Shown one piece after another: positions 61,785 through 64,000 of a stretch of 64,000 nt of DNA (position 1 is the stretch's first letter; each line of letters starts with the position of its first letter). The DNA comes from Chrysoperla carnea (lineage: Eukaryota > Arthropoda > Insecta > Neuroptera > Chrysopidae). Made by a program: the position numbers and the translations under genes. The stretch lies in assembly GCF_905475395.1 (NCBI RefSeq), contig NC_058337.1, positions 30,342,983-30,406,982 on the forward strand, given 5' to 3'. Below the pieces are notes generated by a model. The model saw only the letters and a program-made list of their open reading frames with translations, was not told the DNA's origin and did not search any database.

Positions 61785-62130
61785 ATCGATTTTTCGATAG
61801 TTGAAAATACAATAATGTAATTGTTGACAAATATATCTAATTGTAATTGTAAGTATCACTAACTTTTATTCTTATTTATCATTCAATTCAATAACAATTT
61901 TTGTTTAATTAATGTTAATGGAAACCTTGGTAGAATTAGACATGGAAAACCATTTATTTAAATGACTAGATTGAAATATACATATCTACTAAAAAAGGCA
62001 GGCGGGGAATTTGATTATGTGGTCCATATCAGAGACTATATCAATGAATCCATATTTTGAATCCTATAGTTCTAGTAAAATATCACAATTACACCGGAAG
62101 ATATTGAGAAGACCTGCAATGTTTAAGGTG
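61785..62130 (-). promoter_or_regulatory. Upstream region of V-ATPase a copy B
   Basis: AT-rich 5' flank. It contains a short frame continuing upstream of the chosen start, without family similarity. No clear core-promoter motif. Confidence 0.3.
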
Positions 62131-62472
62131 TCGTTAATGGATTTAAGGATTTAAGATAGAGTTGTAGAGAAGTGAAGTAGAATAAGTGTAGAAGGTTAGG
62201 AATTGGCATACCTACCTGATTTTTTTTTGAGAACCGAGATTTTGTAGGTTAGAGATAAGGAGAATCATCTCTGTATATAAAAAATTAATGGTTAATGGAA
62301 TTCGTTAATGGGTTTAAGGATTTAAGATAGAGTTGTAGAGAAGTGAAGTAGAATAAGTGTAGAAGGTTAGGAATTGGCATACCCACCCGAATTTTTTTTT
62401 GAGAACCGAGATTTTGTAGGTTAGAGATAAGAAGAATCATCTCTGTATATAAAAAGTCTCCACGAAAAGCCG
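62131..62472. repeat. Two tandem copies of a 171-bp unit
   Basis: TCGTTAATGG starts at 62131 and TCGTTAATGGG at 62302; the units are nearly identical and each ends GAATCATCTCTGTATATAAA. The following segment to about 62545 (CACATCAAACACG, TTGCTACACAAGCGC) matches, inverted, the foldback MITE at 50828-51158. Confidence 0.75.
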
Positions 62473-62566
62473 AAAACAAGTATAGAGAAGTTCACATCAA
62501 ACACGTTTTGCTACACAAGCGCACAAGCTTTTTTAGTCAATTTTAGAACTTTTTTTTTTGACCATA

Positions 62567-63104
62567 TTATACCGTGTATATATGAAATATATCATAGTAT
62601 ATTAAGTTTAGTCCCAAGTTTGTAACGCTTAAAAATATTGATGCTACGAACAAAATTTTGGTATAGATGTCCATAAAATCACTTAATTAGTCCATTTCCG
62701 ATTGTCCGTTCGTCTGTCTGTCTGTCTGTCTGTCTGTGGACACGATAACTCAACAAGGAAATGAGATATCAAGCTGAAAATTTTATAGCGTGCGTAGCAC
62801 GTAAAAAGTGAGGCTTATTTCGTAAATGAGCAACATAGGTCTATTAGGTCTTGGGTCCGTAGGACCCAATTTGTAAACCGTTAGAGATAGAACAAAAGTA
62901 AATGTAAAAAATTTTCCTTATAAAAAATAAACAACTTTTAGTTGAAACATTTTTTTGTAAAAATCACTGTTTATCCACGAAGACATTACATGGGAATATC
63001 AGTTATGAATGTGTGGCTATCTAAGACGGGATATCTTTACTTACATGTCGTCAAAAAACAAACGATTGCGTCATCAAAGCTGTCTATATATGGTATTACA
63101 CTTG
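62567..63104 (-). mobile_element. INE-1/Helentron-like repeat, copy 12
   Basis: Clear (GTCY)n core GTCTGTCTGTCTGTCTGTCT at about 62713-62734. It starts TATACCGTGTATATATG. The far end is shortened: the hairpin is lost and it stops at TGGTATTACACTTGT. It shares the CGATTGCGTCATCAA segment with copy 6. Confidence 0.73.
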
Positions 63105-63489
63105 TTTTTTAAATAAAATTATTACTTATATTTTGCGAATGCTCCGAAAAAGAACATAAAATTTTGTTAAATTGTATTTTTCAACTAAAAGTTTCATAAA
63201 CAATAAAATTTTCGGCACACTTTGTATTTTAATTGTCAAATATTTTTTTTCTACCAGAACTAGTTTGTTATTAAAAATATGTCAAAATTTATTAGTTAAT
63301 AATAACAGTAGTATATATAAATAAAAAAAAATAAATAAAAACAATAAATAATAAAATTACATAAGAAATTAAAAATAATAAAATGAGTCTGAATTAAAAA
63401 ACAAGTAAAAAATCTTCGAATGAAATAGATATTCTCAGAAAAAATTTTAGTATTAATTAGAAATTATTTGAAGCAATAGTCTGTTATCA
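63105..63489 (+). promoter_or_regulatory. Upstream region of the partial gene at the window end
   Basis: Very AT-rich with low-complexity A/TAAA runs at about 63310-63400. No repeat shared with the rest of the window and no defined promoter motif. Confidence 0.25.
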
Positions 63490-64000
63490 ATGATCACTTC
63501 CGAGCAATTTTTAAAATTATATCCAGCTGCAAATACTATTGCTCATGTTGGCCTTGACTCCCACGGTGTGGAGATAGAAGACAAACAACGGAAAAAAAAT
63601 GCAAATAGTTTATTATACCAATGGGAAGATAAAAAAGATGGTTATATTTGTGGATTAAAGGCAGAATGTCTCGAAGAAAATTCAGCTGATCCAATTGCAG
63701 CGGAAGAGGATTGTGAATGGAAGCAGCTTGTTGAGTCATGTACATCTTGCCAAATTCGTAGTTCAAACTCTGATTTTACGGAATGCGGTTGCACCCATAC
63801 TCAATGCGTCTGCAACCAAGTAAAACCACCAAAAACAAGAAAATATAATTCACTGTATAAACGTGTTGTATTTCCTAGTTACGAAGATTTTTATAGAAAA
63901 ACCTGGTGGGGACAAAAAATACCTGATTCACAAACAGAAGTTCAACGACAATGTCCTAAACCATTCCTAAATATGTATTTAAAAGCAAAACCATCTGAAT
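63490..64000 (+). CDS. Unrecognised Cys-containing protein, N-terminal part
   Basis: An open frame of 170 codons from an ATG (context ATCAATGATC) to the window edge with no stop, which is unlikely by chance in such AT-rich DNA. It begins MITSEQFLKLYPAANTIAHV. Around residues 80-110 there is a Cys cluster: CTSCQIRSS then ECGCTHTQCVCNQV, with spacings C-X2-C and C-X-C-X4-C-X-C that could bind metal. Then comes an aromatic and basic part, KRVVFPSYEDFYRKTWWGQK. Composition and codon use are more mixed than the flanks. I know no family for it. The C-terminus, and possibly more exons, lie outside the window. The 76-codon minus-strand frame at 63536-63766 is its shadow. Confidence 0.65.
   Translation, partial: MITSEQFLKLYPAANTIAHVGLDSHGVEIEDKQRKKNANSLLYQWEDKKDGYICGLKAECLEENSADPIAAEEDCEWKQLVESCTSCQIRSSNSDFTECGCTHTQCVCNQVKPPKTRKYNSLYKRVVFPSYEDFYRKTWWGQKIPDSQTEVQRQCPKPFLNMYLKAKPSE

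Noticed and set aside
61785-61859. Upstream ATG extending V-ATPase copy B by 25 residues
   Set aside because: The family starts directly before FRSEEM; the extension is not alike and copy A has none.

Overview
The window is nuclear DNA from an insect. It is AT-rich, its genes have introns with GT/AG borders, and the glycerol-3-phosphate dehydrogenase is of insect type. The spaces between exons are full of short non-autonomous transposons. I cannot name the order or species from sequence alone. All intron-exon models were built by hand from reading frame, splice consensus and remembered family sequences; no alignment or transcript was available.

Layout. 1-2494 holds repeats. 2495-4687 (+) is a single-exon C2H2 zinc-finger gene with 21 fingers. 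4688-9539 is transposon-rich. 9540-10964 (+) is mitochondrial methionyl-tRNA formyltransferase in four exons. 10965-15871 is again transposon-rich, with nested foldback elements. 15872-23984 (-) is cytosolic NAD+ glycerol-3-phosphate dehydrogenase, with six constitutive coding exons and a predicted alternative last exon that ends the protein in Ser-Lys-Leu. 27160-48462 (-) and 50495-61784 (-) are two complete, tandem, same-strand paralogues of the V-ATPase V0 a subunit (copies A and B). 63490-64000 (+) is the start of a Cys-containing gene that runs off the window.

The genes do not form an operon-like pathway. The two linked genes are the V-ATPase paralogues. Their intron positions and phases match throughout, except that B lacks one intron, so they arose by tandem duplication. 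Copy A has large introns carrying a mutually exclusive alternative exon (36843-36940 versus 41257-41387) and a possible further cassette; copy B is compact and shows no equivalent. This suggests that regulated isoform diversity stays with copy A.

The dominant repeat is a 0.35-0.6 kb family with a (GTCY)n core, hairpins near both ends and about twelve copies in both orientations. This is the layout of INE-1/Helentron-derived elements. Two hAT-like MITEs with 8-bp target duplications, several palindromic MITEs and a nested insertion are also present. I saw no CRISPR array, rRNA or intact tRNA gene. The most interesting signals are the predicted peroxisomal GPDH isoform and the alternative exons of the V-ATPase a subunit.
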